Assembly (NCBI RefSeq): GCF_001598695.1
Contig: NZ_BCZK01000001.1
Coordinates: 496,001 to 560,000, forward strand
DNA length: 64,000 nt
From: Klebsiella oxytoca NBRC 105695
Lineage (GTDB): Bacteria; Pseudomonadota; Gammaproteobacteria; Enterobacterales; Enterobacteriaceae
Direction of reading: 5' to 3'
Positions within the stretch are counted from its first letter, which is position 1. Each line of letters starts with the position of its first letter. Position numbers and translations under genes: made by a program. The notes under the pieces are model-generated. The model was given only the letters and a program-made list of their open reading frames with translations. It was not told the DNA's origin and did not search any database. This document shows positions 17,643 through 31,178 of this stretch, one piece after another.

Positions 17643-17918
17643 ATGAAACGCAGAAACGCTTCGTTACTCGGTAATGTGCTGATGGGGTTGGGGTTGGTCG
17701 TCATGGTTGTCGGCGTTGGTTATTCCATTTTAAACCAGCTTCCGCAGCTTGACCTGCCGCAGTTTTTCGCACACGGCGCGATATTAAGTATCTTTGTCGG
17801 CGCGGTACTGTGGCTGGCGGGCGCGCGTATCGGCGGTCATGAACAGGTCAGCGACAGATACTGGTGGGTTCGCCACTACGATAAACGCTGCCGCCGCGAT
17901 CAGCATCGCCACAGCTGA
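17643..17918 (+). CDS. ychH: YchH, stress-induced inner-membrane protein
   Basis: The 91-residue protein resembles E. coli YchH (92 residues). It has two membrane segments, about 11-32 (VLMGLGLVVMVVGVGYSI) and 43-62 (AHGAILSIFVGAVLWLAGAR), and a basic C-terminus RHYDKRCRRDQHRHS. Its function is only loosely known and linked to stress and biofilm traits. A half CRP-like word TGTGA occurs about 95 bases upstream but its second half is poor. A strong hairpin terminator follows at once. Confidence 0.93.
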   Translation: MKRRNASLLGNVLMGLGLVVMVVGVGYSILNQLPQLDLPQFFAHGAILSIFVGAVLWLAGARIGGHEQVSDRYWWVRHYDKRCRRDQHRHS

Positions 17919-17931
17919 GTGAATTCTTTTC

Positions 17932-17956
17932 CACCAGCCGTTGTCAACGGCTGGTG
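17932..17956 (+). terminator. ychH terminator
   Basis: CACCAGCCGTT/AACGGCTGGTG, an 11-bp stem with a 3-base loop, is followed by GCGTTTTC, 14 bases after the ychH stop. Confidence 0.8.
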
Positions 17957-18064
17957 CGTTTTCATGCAGCGTAGTCAGGCTGTCTTTCTGCTGTCGTCTC
18001 AATTCCTTATTTCTCTCATTGTGCTTCTTCGGCATAGTCTGCTTAATACCCTCCCCGTATTTAG

Positions 18065-19174
<1,110 letters not shown>

Positions 19175-20854
19175 TTAAATATCCGCCAGCGCGGCGTTGC
19201 GGTCCGGGTAGAAGCTCAGACGGCCCGGAATGGGTTTAACGCCGGCGCGCGCCAGCGTGCGCAGCGGCTGAAACTCCAGATTCGACACGCGCAGTTCACA
19301 GCCTTCCGGCAGCTTATTCACGAAGCGCTGGAAGGCATCCAGCCCGCCGGCATCCAGCACCGGCACCGCATCCCATTTCAGCACCACGATACGCTTACCT
19401 TCCACTCTGGTTTCGAGGTCGGTAAATAGCCCTTCCGCAGCGGCGAAAAATAGCGGGCCAATCACGCGCAGCACCAGAACGTCGTCAGGAACTTCGACGT
19501 TCACCGGAGCGAGGCGGGTCATACGCGCGATCCGGCGCATAAACAGCAGGGAGGCCAGCACAATACCGACGCTGATCGCGATGACCATATCAAACAGTAC
19601 GGTCAGCGACATGCACATCAGCATGACGATAATGTCGTCTTTTGGCGCATAGCGCAGCAGGTTAACAACCTTGTGCGCTTCGCTCATATTCCATGCCACC
19701 ATAAGCAGCAGTGCCGCCATAGCGGAAAGCGGCAGCCAGGAGAGCAGGGGAGCGAGGATCAGCAGCGCCATAATGACCAGCAGCGCGTGGATCACGGCGG
19801 AAATCGGCGAAGTCGCCCCTGCGCGGACGTTGGCCGCCGAGCGGGCGATGGCGGCGGTGGCGGTAATGCCGCCGAAGAACGGAGCGACGATATTGCCCAG
19901 CCCCTGGCCAATGAGCTCGCTATTGGCCTTATGTTTGGTGCCGGTCATGCCGTCCAGCACTACGGCGCACAGCAGGGACTCAATCGCCCCGAGCATGGCC
20001 ATGGAAAACGCCGCCGGCAGCAGCGCCCGCAGCGAGGACCAGCTAAGCGTGAACTCCGAACCGGGCATATCCCACGGCAGCACCAGCTGCGGCAGCAGCT
20101 GCGGAATACCGTTGCCCTGACTGCCGTCGGCGAGAATATAGTGGAACTGAGAGCCGATGGTGGCGACGCTGCCGCCGAGCAGATTAACCACGCCCATGAC
20201 CGCGCAGCCTGCCAGCAGCGCCGGCAGGTGGCCCGGCAGACGAATACCCAGGCGAGGCCAGATAATCAGCGTGCCCAGCGTGACAATACCGATGGCGGCA
20301 TCGCCGGGATTAATCGTCGGCAGCGCCATAACCAGCGCGCCGACTTTCTGCAGATAATGTTCAGGCACATGCGCCATCTGCAGACCGAGAAAATCTTTAA
20401 TCTGCATGGTACCAATGGTGATACCGATCCCGGAGGTGAAGCCGAGGGTAACCGATAGCGGGATATATTCAATCAGCCGGCCAAAGCGTGCCAGGCCGAA
20501 AAGAATCAGGAAGATCCCAGACATCAAAGTTGCAACCAGCAGTCCCGCAAGGCCGAACTGCTGCGAGACCGGGTAGAGAATGACCACAAAAGCGGCGGTT
20601 GGCCCGGAAACGCTGAAGCGCGAGCCGCCGGTTAACGCAATCACGATCCCCGCCACAGCAGAAGTGTAGAGACCGTACTGCGGCGCCACGCCGCTGCCAA
20701 TTGCCAGCGCCATCGCCAGCGGGATAGCGATAATCCCGACGGTAATCCCGGCGATCGCATCACGGGTAAACCGCGAAGCGGTATATTTTTCTTTCCAACA
20801 AGCGTCGATGAGGGCGCGGAAAGGCATCACATGTGAGGAAAATAATCTGTTCAC
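19175..20854 (-). CDS. dauA: DauA (YchM), SLC26-type C4-dicarboxylate transporter
   Basis: The 559-residue length equals E. coli DauA. The N-terminal 430 or so residues contain many hydrophobic segments of the SulP/SLC26 fold, including [16 protein letters not shown] and the signature region [21 protein letters not shown]. The C-terminus from about 440 is a cytoplasmic STAS domain ([22 protein letters not shown]). DauA takes up succinate, aspartate and related acids at acidic pH. The gene is convergent with albA, with stop codons directly adjacent. Confidence 0.96.
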   Translation of the reverse strand: MNRLFSSHVMPFRALIDACWKEKYTASRFTRDAIAGITVGIIAIPLAMALAIGSGVAPQYGLYTSAVAGIVIALTGGSRFSVSGPTAAFVVILYPVSQQFGLAGLLVATLMSGIFLILFGLARFGRLIEYIPLSVTLGFTSGIGITIGTMQIKDFLGLQMAHVPEHYLQKVGALVMALPTINPGDAAIGIVTLGTLIIWPRLGIRLPGHLPALLAGCAVMGVVNLLGGSVATIGSQFHYILADGSQGNGIPQLLPQLVLPWDMPGSEFTLSWSSLRALLPAAFSMAMLGAIESLLCAVVLDGMTGTKHKANSELIGQGLGNIVAPFFGGITATAAIARSAANVRAGATSPISAVIHALLVIMALLILAPLLSWLPLSAMAALLLMVAWNMSEAHKVVNLLRYAPKDDIIVMLMCMSLTVLFDMVIAISVGIVLASLLFMRRIARMTRLAPVNVEVPDDVLVLRVIGPLFFAAAEGLFTDLETRVEGKRIVVLKWDAVPVLDAGGLDAFQRFVNKLPEGCELRVSNLEFQPLRTLARAGVKPIPGRLSFYPDRNAALADI

Positions 20855-20892
20855 AATAATGTTTCATCCATGAGCGCATCATCTGTCAACTA

Positions 20893-21046
20893 AATGGCAG
20901 GTGAAGGAGGCATTGGTCATATCCACGCCATCCTTCGGATGCCTCTCTGCTGGCTGCGTTCATTTACCTCGATCACGTACTGCCGGTACGCTCCCGGGGA
21001 TTCATTCACTTGCCGCCTTGACGCATGCCGAATGATATTGTGGAAG
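20893..21046. repeat. Palindromic enterobacterial intergenic repeat, dauA-prs gap
   Basis: The stretch carries nested short palindromes (CGTAC-TGCC-GGTACG) followed by CTCCCGGGGATTCATTCACT and TTGCCGCCTTGACGCATG. This pattern, a ring of clustered inverted repeats ending in ACTTGCCGCCTT, recalls a family of palindromic repeats scattered in Yersinia, Serratia and Klebsiella genomes; that resemblance is from memory. It has no coding content and lies between the dauA start and the prs terminator. Confidence 0.5.
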
Positions 21047-21066
21047 AATAAAAGGTTCAGAGACAA

Positions 21067-21090
21067 AAAAACCCGCCGCAGCGGGTTTTT
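21067..21090. terminator. prs terminator
   Basis: AAAAACCCGC/GCGGGTTTTT with loop CGCA, rich in T on the minus strand, lies 14 bases after the prs stop. Confidence 0.9.
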
Positions 21091-21103
21091 GTGCCGGGCT
21101 CGA

Positions 21104-22120
<1,017 letters not shown>

Positions 22121-22233
22121 TCATCCAGGCGGTGTATTTAAAGAGCCCGATGCAACGTCTGGAACAGGGTGACGTTGTCACCGTAACTCAGTTTCCCCGG
22201 CGTTTTCGCCAGATTTGCTATAATAAGCAGAAC

Positions 22234-23085
22234 TTAGCGCAGCGCCTGCTTGAGCGGAGAGATGTTAACACCTCGCGCCACGAAGCCATGCAGCCATGCC
22301 GGGGCTTTTTCAAGCACCTGACGAGCGGCGGATTCAGTGTCAAATTCAGCAAATACACATGCACCGGTGCCAGTCAGGCGCGACGGCGCATATTCTAACA
22401 GCCAGGAAAGCGCCGCATCAACCTCACGAAAACGTTTTCTTGCGATAACCTCGCAATCATTGCCGAATTTACATTTTAATAACGTATTAATTGACCTGGC
22501 CGGGGTATTGCGCGGAAGTTCCGGATCGCGAAAAATGATCGGCGTTGGAATGCTGACCCCCGGATGCGCCACCAGATACCATTTTTCCTCCGGTTCGGCC
22601 GGGGTGAGAATTTCCCCGATGCCTTCAGCAAAGGCCGCATGGCCGCGAACGAACACCGGCACGTCGGCGCCGAGCTGCAGACCCAACGCCGCCAGCTCAT
22701 CTTCCGGAAGATTACAGCCCCACAAGTGATTCAGCGCCACCAGTACGGTGGCCGCGTTGGACGAGCCGCCGCCGAGGCCGCCGCCCATCGGCAGCACCTT
22801 ATCAATGCTGATATCGGCGCCGCTGCCTGCAGGAAGCTTCCCGTCCTGCGCTGCGGCCTGCATTAACAGCCTGGCCGCGCGAATAATCAGATTCTCTTCA
22901 TCCGGTACGCCGTCAACCGGCGTTAGCAGACGCAGTTGGCCATCGTCGCGCGGTTCAATCGTCAGCGTGTCGCCATAATCCAGAAACTGAAAAAGCGTCT
23001 GCAGCGTGTGGTAACCGTCGGCGCGCTGCCCGGTAATGTATAAAAACAGATTCAGTTTTGCGGGAGAGGGCCAGCGGGTCATCAT
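22234..23085 (-). CDS. ispE: IspE, 4-diphosphocytidyl-2-C-methyl-D-erythritol kinase
   Basis: The 283-residue GHMP kinase phosphorylates CDP-ME in the MEP isoprenoid pathway. The N-terminal [17 protein letters not shown] motif, the ATP-binding [16 protein letters not shown] loop and the C-terminal [11 protein letters not shown] segment are all present. The start overlaps the lolB stop by 4 bases (ATGA), so lolB-ispE are translationally coupled as in E. coli. Confidence 0.97.
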   Translation of the reverse strand: MMTRWPSPAKLNLFLYITGQRADGYHTLQTLFQFLDYGDTLTIEPRDDGQLRLLTPVDGVPDEENLIIRAARLLMQAAAQDGKLPAGSGADISIDKVLPMGGGLGGGSSNAATVLVALNHLWGCNLPEDELAALGLQLGADVPVFVRGHAAFAEGIGEILTPAEPEEKWYLVAHPGVSIPTPIIFRDPELPRNTPARSINTLLKCKFGNDCEVIARKRFREVDAALSWLLEYAPSRLTGTGACVFAEFDTESAARQVLEKAPAWLHGFVARGVNISPLKQALR

Positions 23086-23693
23086 TTCACAATCCAGTTA
23101 TCCATTTTCAGCTTGATGCGCTGACTGCCGTCGTTAAGTTCCATATTGGCCGGTAGCGAAGGTTTGGTGTCTGAGGTGTAGCCGCCCCAGGTGACGTGCC
23201 AGGTTTTGCCGTTTTGCGTGTAGTTCAGTTCGCGCAGGCGATACTGGTCATCAAGCGAGTAGTCGGTGGCCTCGCCCGGCAGGCCAATGATCCACTGCCG
23301 GAGGCTATTGAGCGGAATCGGCATGCCGGTCAGGCGGCCAATCATCTCTTCGGCGTCGGTCGCCGTGTAAGTCTGGCCTTTATTGTCAATCAGCTGCACG
23401 TTGCCCGGCTGGGCGGTTAACGACAGTTCGGTGCTGCCGAGCGGGTTAGTCAGCAGCAGGCGGTAGCGGTCCTGGCCCGTCTGCTGCCAGAAGAAGCGGG
23501 CATAGACTTTTTGCTCATCAGAAAGATAAGCAAAAGCGCCGCGCGTCTGGAACTGATTAAGATTGCGGACATCTTGCTGGTGCTGACGCCACTGTGGAGA
23601 ATCCGGGCTTTTACCCGGCCCTTTCGGAGCATTAATCGCACAGGCGGTCAGAACGAGGCTTGCCAGCGGCAACAGGCGGAACAGTCGATTCAT
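23082..23693 (-). CDS. lolB: LolB, outer-membrane lipoprotein receptor
   Basis: The 203-residue lipoprotein receives lipoproteins from LolA and inserts them in the outer membrane. A signal peptide with lipobox LTAC places the lipidated Cys at residue 18. The next residue is Ala, not Asp, consistent with outer-membrane location. The mature part matches E. coli LolB, including QRYRLLL-type strands and the C-terminal [13 protein letters not shown]. It is four residues shorter than the E. coli form at the N-terminus. It is divergent from hemA. Confidence 0.96.
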   Translation of the reverse strand: MNRLFRLLPLASLVLTACAINAPKGPGKSPDSPQWRQHQQDVRNLNQFQTRGAFAYLSDEQKVYARFFWQQTGQDRYRLLLTNPLGSTELSLTAQPGNVQLIDNKGQTYTATDAEEMIGRLTGMPIPLNSLRQWIIGLPGEATDYSLDDQYRLRELNYTQNGKTWHVTWGGYTSDTKPSLPANMELNDGSQRIKLKMDNWIVK

Positions 23694-23966
23694 AATGATG
23701 ACAAATCCTTGATGTCTACAGTGAAATGCGGCGGATGAGAGAAACAGGTGGCCGATTTGTGTAGCGGGTTACAATTATAACCATTAATGCTAGCGTTGCC
23801 GGGCGGTAGCGTCTACGTTCAAGTTGTCTGAAATCAAAAAATTACCGTTAATGGCTATTACAGATTAGCTATTACTCCAAAAGGGGAGCCTCTCTTTTAT
23901 TGATTACGCGCATCCTGTATGATGCCTGCAGACTAACCTTAGCAACGCTGGTACTACTCCCTCACA

Positions 23967-25223
23967 ATGACCCTTTTAGCTCTTGGCATTAACCACAAAA
24001 CAGCTCCTGTAGCGCTGCGAGAACGCGTAACGTTTTCGCCGGATACGCTCGATCAGGCGCTGGAGAGCTTGCTGGCCCAGCCAATGGTGCAGGGCGGAGT
24101 GGTGCTGTCGACCTGTAACCGCACGGAACTTTATCTCAGCGTCGAAGAGCAGGATAACCTCCAGGAAGCTCTTATTCGCTGGCTGTGCGACTACCACGGT
24201 TTAAATGAAGAGGACCTGCGTAAAAGCCTTTACTGGCATCAGGACAACGAGGCGGTCAGCCACCTGATGCGCGTCGCCAGCGGTCTTGATTCGCTGGTGC
24301 TGGGCGAACCGCAGATCCTCGGGCAGGTGAAAAAAGCCTTTGCGGATTCCAGCCGTGGGCACCTGAACGTCAGTGAACTGGAGCGCATGTTCCAGAAGTC
24401 GTTCTCAGTGGCCAAACGGGTGCGCACCGAAACCGATATCGGCGCCAGCGCGGTCTCCGTGGCGTTCGCTGCCTGTACTCTGGCGCGGCAAATCTTCGAA
24501 TCACTCTCCAGCGTGACCGTGCTGCTGGTCGGCGCCGGTGAGACTATCGAACTGGTGGCTCGCCATCTGCGCGAACATAAAGTCCGCAAGATGGTGATTG
24601 CCAACCGCACCCGCGAGCGCGCTCAGGCGCTGGCCGATGAAGTCGGCGCGGAGGTGATCGCGCTGAGCGATATCGACGAGCGGCTGAAAGAGGCCGATAT
24701 CATCATCAGTTCTACCGCCAGCCCGCTGCCGATTATCGGCAAGGGGATGGTGGAGCGCGCGCTGAAGGCGCGCCGCAATCAGCCGATGCTGCTGGTGGAT
24801 ATCGCCGTTCCGCGCGATGTCGAACCGGAGGTTGGCAAGCTGGCGAACGCCTATCTTTACAGCGTGGACGATCTGCAAAACATCATTCAGCACAATCTGG
24901 CGCAGCGTAAAGCCGCGGCGGTGCAGGCGGAAACCATTGTTGAGCAGGAAGCCAGCGAGTTTATGGCCTGGCTACGCGCCCAGAGCGCCAGCGAGACCAT
25001 CCGCGAATATCGTTCCCAGGCCGAGCAGGTCCGCGAGGAGCTGACGGCGAAAGCGCTGGCAGCGCTCAATCAGGGCGGCGATGCGCAGGAAATCATGCAG
25101 GATCTGGCGCGCAAGCTCACTAACCGCCTGATCCACTCGCCAACCAAATCTCTTCAGCAGGCCGCCCGTGACGGGGATGATGAACGCCTGCATATTCTGC
25201 GCAACAGCCTCGGGCTGGAATAG
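23967..25223 (+). CDS. hemA: HemA, glutamyl-tRNA reductase
   Basis: The 418-residue enzyme reduces glutamyl-tRNA(Glu) to glutamate-1-semialdehyde, the first committed step of haem synthesis. The catalytic Cys50 lies in STCNRTELY. The [10 protein letters not shown] segment, the NADPH-binding [17 protein letters not shown] region and a C-terminal dimerisation helix are intact. N-terminal [15 protein letters not shown] includes the residues (near positions 2-3) that control regulated proteolysis in the Salmonella protein. It starts a rightward operon with prfA, prmC, sirB2 and sirB1. Confidence 0.97.
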   Translation: MTLLALGINHKTAPVALRERVTFSPDTLDQALESLLAQPMVQGGVVLSTCNRTELYLSVEEQDNLQEALIRWLCDYHGLNEEDLRKSLYWHQDNEAVSHLMRVASGLDSLVLGEPQILGQVKKAFADSSRGHLNVSELERMFQKSFSVAKRVRTETDIGASAVSVAFAACTLARQIFESLSSVTVLLVGAGETIELVARHLREHKVRKMVIANRTRERAQALADEVGAEVIALSDIDERLKEADIIISSTASPLPIIGKGMVERALKARRNQPMLLVDIAVPRDVEPEVGKLANAYLYSVDDLQNIIQHNLAQRKAAAVQAETIVEQEASEFMAWLRAQSASETIREYRSQAEQVREELTAKALAALNQGGDAQEIMQDLARKLTNRLIHSPTKSLQQAARDGDDERLHILRNSLGLE

Positions 25224-25265
25224 CGCACCTTTATCTCTTTTTTAGGACAGGGTGAATTTACGCCT

Positions 25266-26348
25266 ATGAAGCCTTCTATTGTTGCCAAACTGGAAGCCCT
25301 CTATGAACGCCATGAGGAAGTTCAGGCGCTCCTCGGCGATGCCGCAACCATCGCCGATCAGGATAAATTTCGCGCGTTGTCGCGCGAATACGCGCAGCTG
25401 AGCGACGTCGCGCGCTGCTATACCGACTGGCGTCAGCTGCAGGATGATATTGAAGCCGCGCAGATGATGCTCGACGATCCGGAGATGCGCGAAATGGCGC
25501 AGGAAGAGCTGCGCGAAGCGAAAGAAAAGGGTGAGCAGATGGAGCAGCAGCTGCAGGTTCTGCTGTTGCCAAAAGATCCGGACGACGAGCGTAACGCGTT
25601 TGTTGAAGTTCGTGCCGGCACCGGCGGTGATGAAGCGGCGCTGTTCGCGGGCGATCTGTTCCGTATGTATAGCCGTTACGCGGAATCACGCCGCTGGCGC
25701 GTGGAAATCATGAGCGCCAACGAAGGCGAGCACGGCGGCTTCAAAGAGGTGATTGCCAAAATCAGCGGCGACGGCGTCTATGGACGACTGAAGTTCGAAT
25801 CCGGCGGCCATCGCGTTCAGCGCGTCCCGGCCACCGAATCCCAGGGGCGTATCCACACCTCCGCCTGCACCGTGGCGGTGATGCCGGAGCTCCCGGAAGC
25901 CGAAATGCCGGATATCAACCCGAGCGACCTGCGCATCGATACCTTCCGCTCCTCCGGCGCGGGCGGTCAGCACGTTAACACCACCGACTCGGCAATTCGT
26001 ATTACCCACCTGCCGACCGGCATTGTCGTCGAATGCCAGGATGAGCGTTCCCAGCATAAAAACAAAGCCAAAGCGCTATCGGTACTTGGCGCGCGTATCC
26101 GCGCCGCGGAAGTCTCCAGACGCCAGCAGGCGGAAGCCTCCGAGCGCCGTAACCTGCTGGGCAGCGGCGATCGCAGCGATCGTAACCGTACCTATAACTA
26201 TCCGCAGGGCCGCGTGACCGATCACCGCATCAACCTGACGCTTTACCGTCTGGATGAAGCGATGGAAGGCAAGCTGGATATGCTGATTGAGCCGATCGTT
26301 CAGGAGTATCAGGCCGATCAGCTGGCAGCCCTTTCCGAGCAGGAATGA
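25266..26348 (+). CDS. prfA: PrfA, peptide chain release factor 1
   Basis: The 360-residue release factor recognises UAA and UAG. The universal GGQ motif is in [15 protein letters not shown] with Gln at residue 235, the target of PrmC methylation. The codon-recognition region and the [13 protein letters not shown] segment are normal. It is 42 bases after hemA, and its stop overlaps the prmC start. Confidence 0.98.
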   Translation: MKPSIVAKLEALYERHEEVQALLGDAATIADQDKFRALSREYAQLSDVARCYTDWRQLQDDIEAAQMMLDDPEMREMAQEELREAKEKGEQMEQQLQVLLLPKDPDDERNAFVEVRAGTGGDEAALFAGDLFRMYSRYAESRRWRVEIMSANEGEHGGFKEVIAKISGDGVYGRLKFESGGHRVQRVPATESQGRIHTSACTVAVMPELPEAEMPDINPSDLRIDTFRSSGAGGQHVNTTDSAIRITHLPTGIVVECQDERSQHKNKAKALSVLGARIRAAEVSRRQQAEASERRNLLGSGDRSDRNRTYNYPQGRVTDHRINLTLYRLDEAMEGKLDMLIEPIVQEYQADQLAALSEQE

Positions 26349-27196
26349 TGACTTTTCAGCAGTGGCTGACGCAGGCCATCGCTCGTCTGAGCCAAAGTGA
26401 AAGCCCGCGCCGGGATGCCGAAATCCTGCTGGGTCACGTGACCGGCAAAGCGCGGACCTATATTCTCGCCTTTGGCGAAACGGCGCTGACGGCGGAGCAG
26501 GCCGTCGAGCTGGAAACGCTGCTGAGCCGTCGCGCACGGGGCGAGCCGGTGGCTCACCTGGTGGGCCAGCGCGAATTCTGGTCGCTGCCGCTGTTCGTTT
26601 CTCCGGCCACGCTGATCCCCCGTCCGGATACCGAATGCCTTGTTGAGCAGACGCTGATGCGGTTACCCGGCAAGCCGTGCCGCATTCTCGATCTCGGTAC
26701 CGGCACCGGCGCTATCGCTCTGGCGCTGGCCAGCGAACGCCCCGATTGCCACGTCACCGCCGTTGACTTTATGCCCGATGCGGTTGCGCTGGCGGCGCGT
26801 AACGTTGAGCACCTCGCCATCAAGAACGTTACCGTGCTGCAAAGCCACTGGTATAGCGCGCTCGGCGCACAGCCGTTCGACATCATCGTCAGTAATCCAC
26901 CCTATATTGATGAAACCGACCCGCATCTTGCACAGGGCGATGTGCGCTTTGAGCCAAAAACGGCGCTGGTCGCCGCCGATGGCGGCCTCGCCGATCTGGC
27001 TTACATCATTCGCGAAGGCCGCCGCTTCCTGACTCCCGGCGGTTTGATGCTGCTGGAACACGGCTGGAAGCAGGGGGAAGCGGTGCGCGCAATCTTTCGC
27101 GAGGCGGGTTATGGCAATATTGCTACCTGCCGCGACTACGGCGACAACGAGCGTCTGACGCTCGGGCAATATCAGGAGGCGTATGAATCTGTTTAA
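26345..27196 (+). CDS. prmC: PrmC, release-factor glutamine methyltransferase
   Basis: The 283-residue class I methyltransferase modifies the GGQ glutamine of RF1 and RF2. The N-terminal helical substrate domain is followed by [16 protein letters not shown] for S-adenosylmethionine and the catalytic SNPPYIDE motif. Two adjacent ATGs (26345 and 26348) begin the gene; the first overlaps the prfA stop as ATGA. The C-terminus overlaps sirB2 by 14 bases and is a few residues longer than in E. coli (277). Confidence 0.96.
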   Translation: MMTFQQWLTQAIARLSQSESPRRDAEILLGHVTGKARTYILAFGETALTAEQAVELETLLSRRARGEPVAHLVGQREFWSLPLFVSPATLIPRPDTECLVEQTLMRLPGKPCRILDLGTGTGAIALALASERPDCHVTAVDFMPDAVALAARNVEHLAIKNVTVLQSHWYSALGAQPFDIIVSNPPYIDETDPHLAQGDVRFEPKTALVAADGGLADLAYIIREGRRFLTPGGLMLLEHGWKQGEAVRAIFREAGYGNIATCRDYGDNERLTLGQYQEAYESV

Positions 27197-27575
27197 CGCT
27201 GTCCTGTATCTGCATATCGCCTGCGTGGTGGTCTCGGTCAGCCTGTTTGTCCTGCGCTACTGGTGGCACTGGAGCGGCAATCGCCGGCTCGACCAGCGCT
27301 GGGTTCGCATCGCGCCGCACTGCAGCGATACGCTGCTGTTTCTCAGCGGCGCCGGATTAATGGCAATAACGCACTATCTGCCGTTTACCGAAGAGGGTAC
27401 ATGGCTGACTGAGAAGCTGTTTGGCGTTATCATTTATATCGCATTGGGATTTATCGCGCTGGGCCGTCGTCGTCCGCGCAGTCAGCAGAGCCGGTTTGTC
27501 GCCTTTCTGCTGGCCCTGGTGGTGTTGTTTATCATTATTCAACTCGCCATCACAAGAACACCGTTACTGGGGTAA
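27183..27575 (+). CDS. sirB2: SirB2 family membrane protein
   Basis: The 130-residue protein is strongly hydrophobic, with segments near 5-23, 47-62, 78-95 and 104-122, matching the SirB2/YchQ family. Its biochemical role is not known; the name derives from a Salmonella locus that affected invasion-gene expression. It overlaps the end of prmC and is 3 bases before sirB1. Confidence 0.9.
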   Translation: MNLFNAVLYLHIACVVVSVSLFVLRYWWHWSGNRRLDQRWVRIAPHCSDTLLFLSGAGLMAITHYLPFTEEGTWLTEKLFGVIIYIALGFIALGRRRPRSQQSRFVAFLLALVVLFIIIQLAITRTPLLG

Positions 27576-27578
27576 GGC

Positions 27579-28391
27579 ATGAGGTCGTTAGCTGATTTCG
27601 AATTTAATAAAGCGCCGTTATGTGACGGCATGGTCCTCATTTCTGAATTAATCCGCGACGATTTTCCGACGCACTATGTGCAGGATGAGCTGGAGCGGCT
27701 GCTGGCCCTGGCGCGTGAGGAGATTGCCTCCTCGTGGGACCAGGAGCGCCAGATAGAGCGTTTGCTGGAGCTTTTCTACAATGACTGGGGCTTTAGCGAT
27801 TCGCGCGGCGTATACCGTCTGTCCGACGTGCTATGGCTTGATAAAGTGTTGAATAATCGCCAGGGTAGCGCGGTGTCGTTAGGCGCGATCCTGCTGTGGA
27901 TTGCTCAGCGTCTGGCGCTACCGGTGGTGCCGGTGATTTTCCCGACCCAGATGCTGCTTCGCGCCGACCCTGAAGAGAGCGAGGAGATGTGGCTCATTAA
28001 TCCGTTTAACGGCGAAACGCTCAACGAGCATACGCTGGAAGTGTGGCTGAAGGGCAATATTAGCCCGGTTGCCGAGCTGTTTAACGAAGACCTTGATGAA
28101 GCGGATAACGCGGAGGTGATCCGCAAGCTGCTCGATACCCTTAAATCGGCGCTGATGGAAGAGCGGCAGATGGAGCTGGCGCTACGGACCAGCGAAGCGC
28201 TGCTGCAGTTCAATCCGGAAGACCCGTACGAAATTCGCGACCGGGGGCTGATATACGCCCAGCTGGATTGCGATCACGTGGCGCTGCAGGACCTTAATTA
28301 CTTCGTTGAACAGTGCCCGGAGGATCCCATCAGCGAGATGATCCGCGCGCAGATCAACACCATTTCGCACAAACAAATTACATTGCATTAA
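27579..28391 (+). CDS. sirB1: SirB1 family protein with transglutaminase-like and TPR regions
   Basis: The 270-residue protein matches E. coli YchA/SirB1. The first 150 residues resemble the transglutaminase-like SirB1_N domain (GSAVSLGAILLWIAQRLALPVVPVIFP). The C-terminal part has TPR-like helices (ALRTSEALLQFNPEDPYEIRDRGLIYAQLDC). The function is unknown. It ends the hemA operon; a palindromic repeat separates it from kdsA. Confidence 0.92.
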   Translation: MRSLADFEFNKAPLCDGMVLISELIRDDFPTHYVQDELERLLALAREEIASSWDQERQIERLLELFYNDWGFSDSRGVYRLSDVLWLDKVLNNRQGSAVSLGAILLWIAQRLALPVVPVIFPTQMLLRADPEESEEMWLINPFNGETLNEHTLEVWLKGNISPVAELFNEDLDEADNAEVIRKLLDTLKSALMEERQMELALRTSEALLQFNPEDPYEIRDRGLIYAQLDCDHVALQDLNYFVEQCPEDPISEMIRAQINTISHKQITLH

Positions 28392-28420
28392 AGCCAATCC
28401 CAGCAGGCGTTCCTGGCGCA

Positions 28421-28573
28421 GCCAGTTTGGACACGGACAGCGCGCAGAAACCGGAGCGTACACGTAGTACGTGAGGATTGACTCGCGACGCTCGCCCTCC
28501 GGGCCGCCCTGAAGGGCGTTCAAAATACTTTCGTATTTTGTCGAGCACTGCCCAGGTCCAAAATGGCAAGTAA
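28421..28573. repeat. Palindromic mobile-like repeat upstream of kdsA
   Basis: The 150-base element has imperfect terminal inverted repeats: CCAGTTTGGACACGG on the left, and on the right the complement of CCATTTTGGACCTGG. Inside are palindromes CACGTA-G-TACGTG, CCCTCCGGGCCGCCCTGAAGGG-type arms and CAAAATAC-TTTC-GTATTTTG. It has no gene and looks like a non-autonomous palindromic element; related sequences occur in other enterobacteria as I recall. kdsA starts about 65 bases beyond it. Confidence 0.55.
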
Positions 28574-28629
28574 AATAGTCCTGATTGGATAGGCTTTAGT
28601 CTGAAACCATTCCGGTTACACCCTGATAA

Positions 28630-29493
<864 letters not shown>

Positions 29494-29510
29494 TCGCCGC
29501 TGAAACGACA

Positions 29511-29544
29511 AAAGCCTGCCGGTTTTACAACCGGCAGGCTTTTT
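29511..29544. terminator. kdsA terminator, possibly also chaA
   Basis: AAGCCTGCCGGTT/AACCGGCAGGCTT, a 13-bp stem followed by a T-run on the plus strand, has an A-rich flank that lets it act for chaA too. Confidence 0.92.
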
Positions 29545-29581
29545 TGATCTCCCCGAACGGCATGACGCCGCCGGGGGAGGC

Positions 29582-30682
29582 TCAGGCAAAAATGGTCATC
29601 AGGTAGGCAGCGAACAGCGCCAGATGCGCCGCACCGTTCAGCACATTGGTGCGTCCGGTAGAGAACGATATCTGGCACAGCAGCAGCGAGGCGACCATCA
29701 CGACCATCTCCGGGGCGCCAAGGCCAAAACGCAGTTCGTTACCGGTGAGGAAGGCGATAAGCGTCACTACTGGTACGGTCAGGGAAATGGTGGCCAGCAC
29801 GGAACCGAAAAACAGGTTCATCGCCCGCTGGACCTGATTGTTTAATACGGCCTTCAGCGCGCCAAGGCCCTCCGGGGAGAGGATCAGCAGCGCCACCAGG
29901 AAGCCGGTAAAGGCAACGGGAGCGTTCATGCTGGTCAACAGCGTCTCCAGCGGATTGGCATTCATTTTAGTGACCGCAATAACCGCAACCAGATGTATCA
30001 GCAGCCAGGCGGTGTGCCACTTGCTGCTGTGCGCCGACGGTTTGCCGTGATGCGGGTCATCGTCGTCGCCGTCATCCTCATGTTCGTAAACAAACAGGCT
30101 CTGGTGCGTTTTCGTTTGAATCAGCAAGAAGACGCCGTACATAGCGGCGGAGATCAGCGCCACCAGCAGCGCCTGGCCGGTGGTAAAGTTGGCCCCGGGC
30201 AGCGCCATCGGGAAGACCAGAACGATTATCGCCAGCGGAAAGAGGGCGATAAGGTACTGTTTAATCCCGAACAGATTCATATACTGGGTGGCGAATTTGC
30301 GCCCGCCCAGCAGTAAAGAGAAACCGACAAGCCCGCCGGTAACAATCATAATGATCGAATAAAGCGTATCGCGCATCAGAGTCGGCGCTGCGTCGCCGGT
30401 AGCCATTAATGCGGAAATCAGGCTGACTTCAAGAATCACCACTGAGAGGCTTAAAATTAACGATCCGTAAGGTTCGCCAAGGCGGTGGGCCAGCACGTCG
30501 GCGTGGCGGACGACGCTAAAGGCGCTGCTTAGTATGCCGACCAGCGCCAGAATATTAATCGCAACGACCACTGGCAGTGACTGGCTGCTTCCCCAGAAGA
30601 ACAGCACCGCCAGCGCCAGAACCGGAAAGGCGAGGGAGGTCTCCTTGTGGCGGGTTTTTACCGCCTCATGTGCATCGGTCAT
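29582..30682 (-). CDS. chaA: ChaA, sodium-potassium/proton antiporter
   Basis: The 366-residue inner-membrane antiporter equals E. coli ChaA in length. About eleven hydrophobic segments are visible. The conserved cation-exchange region GEPYGSLILSLSVVILEVSLIS appears in the first half and LILSPEGLGALKAVLNNQVQRAMN in the second. A cytoplasmic acidic/histidine loop EHEDDGDDDDPHH lies near the middle. It exports Na+, K+ or Ca2+ at alkaline pH. It is convergent with kdsA. Confidence 0.96.
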   Translation of the reverse strand: MTDAHEAVKTRHKETSLAFPVLALAVLFFWGSSQSLPVVVAINILALVGILSSAFSVVRHADVLAHRLGEPYGSLILSLSVVILEVSLISALMATGDAAPTLMRDTLYSIIMIVTGGLVGFSLLLGGRKFATQYMNLFGIKQYLIALFPLAIIVLVFPMALPGANFTTGQALLVALISAAMYGVFLLIQTKTHQSLFVYEHEDDGDDDDPHHGKPSAHSSKWHTAWLLIHLVAVIAVTKMNANPLETLLTSMNAPVAFTGFLVALLILSPEGLGALKAVLNNQVQRAMNLFFGSVLATISLTVPVVTLIAFLTGNELRFGLGAPEMVVMVASLLLCQISFSTGRTNVLNGAAHLALFAAYLMTIFA

Positions 30683-30947
30683 GAATTATCTCCAGCTATG
30701 CAGGTGTTATAATTATAGATATCGTAAGTTAATAAAATAACAGACATTGATTAAACTAATTTGTTTTTTTACTTAAATTTACCACTATAGTCCTGTAAAA
30801 GTGATAGATTGCCATAAACTGCGGTTACTATTTTTTTGTATTTATTATTCAGATAATTACTAAAACATCTTTCTCATTTATCTGTCGCCTTGCCAGCCGG
30901 TTGATCCTCTACCAGACTCACTATTCACCCTTAAACCGGAGGTTGCC
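30683..30947. other. AT-rich divergent control region, chaA/chaB
   Basis: About 200 bases are markedly AT-rich compared with the surrounding genes. I see no ORF or RNA gene. It is the shared upstream region of the divergent chaA and chaB and a plausible H-NS target, which is inference from composition. Confidence 0.4.
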
Positions 30948-31178
30948 ATGCCCTATAGCAACAAAAGTGAATTGCCCGACAGCGTTCAGCACGTACTGCC
31001 CGCCCACGCCCAGGAGATTTACAAAGAAGCCTTTAATAGCGCCTGGGAGCAGTATAAACATAAAGAGGACCGGCGTGATGACGCCAGCCGCGAAGAGACG
31101 GCGCATAAAGTGGCCTGGGCAGCGGTGAAAAATGAATATCAAAAAGGTGAGGATGATAAGTGGCATAAGAAGAAATAA
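30948..31178 (+). CDS. chaB: ChaB, small protein of the cation transport locus
   Basis: The 76-residue soluble, charged protein is the length of E. coli ChaB. Conserved residues include the N-terminal PDSVQHVLPAHAQEIYKEAFNSAWEQY and the C-terminal KVAWAAVKNEYQKGEDDKWHKK. A GGAGG ribosome site precedes the ATG. It has been named a putative regulator of ChaA but its action is unproven. Confidence 0.94.
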   Translation: MPYSNKSELPDSVQHVLPAHAQEIYKEAFNSAWEQYKHKEDRRDDASREETAHKVAWAAVKNEYQKGEDDKWHKKK

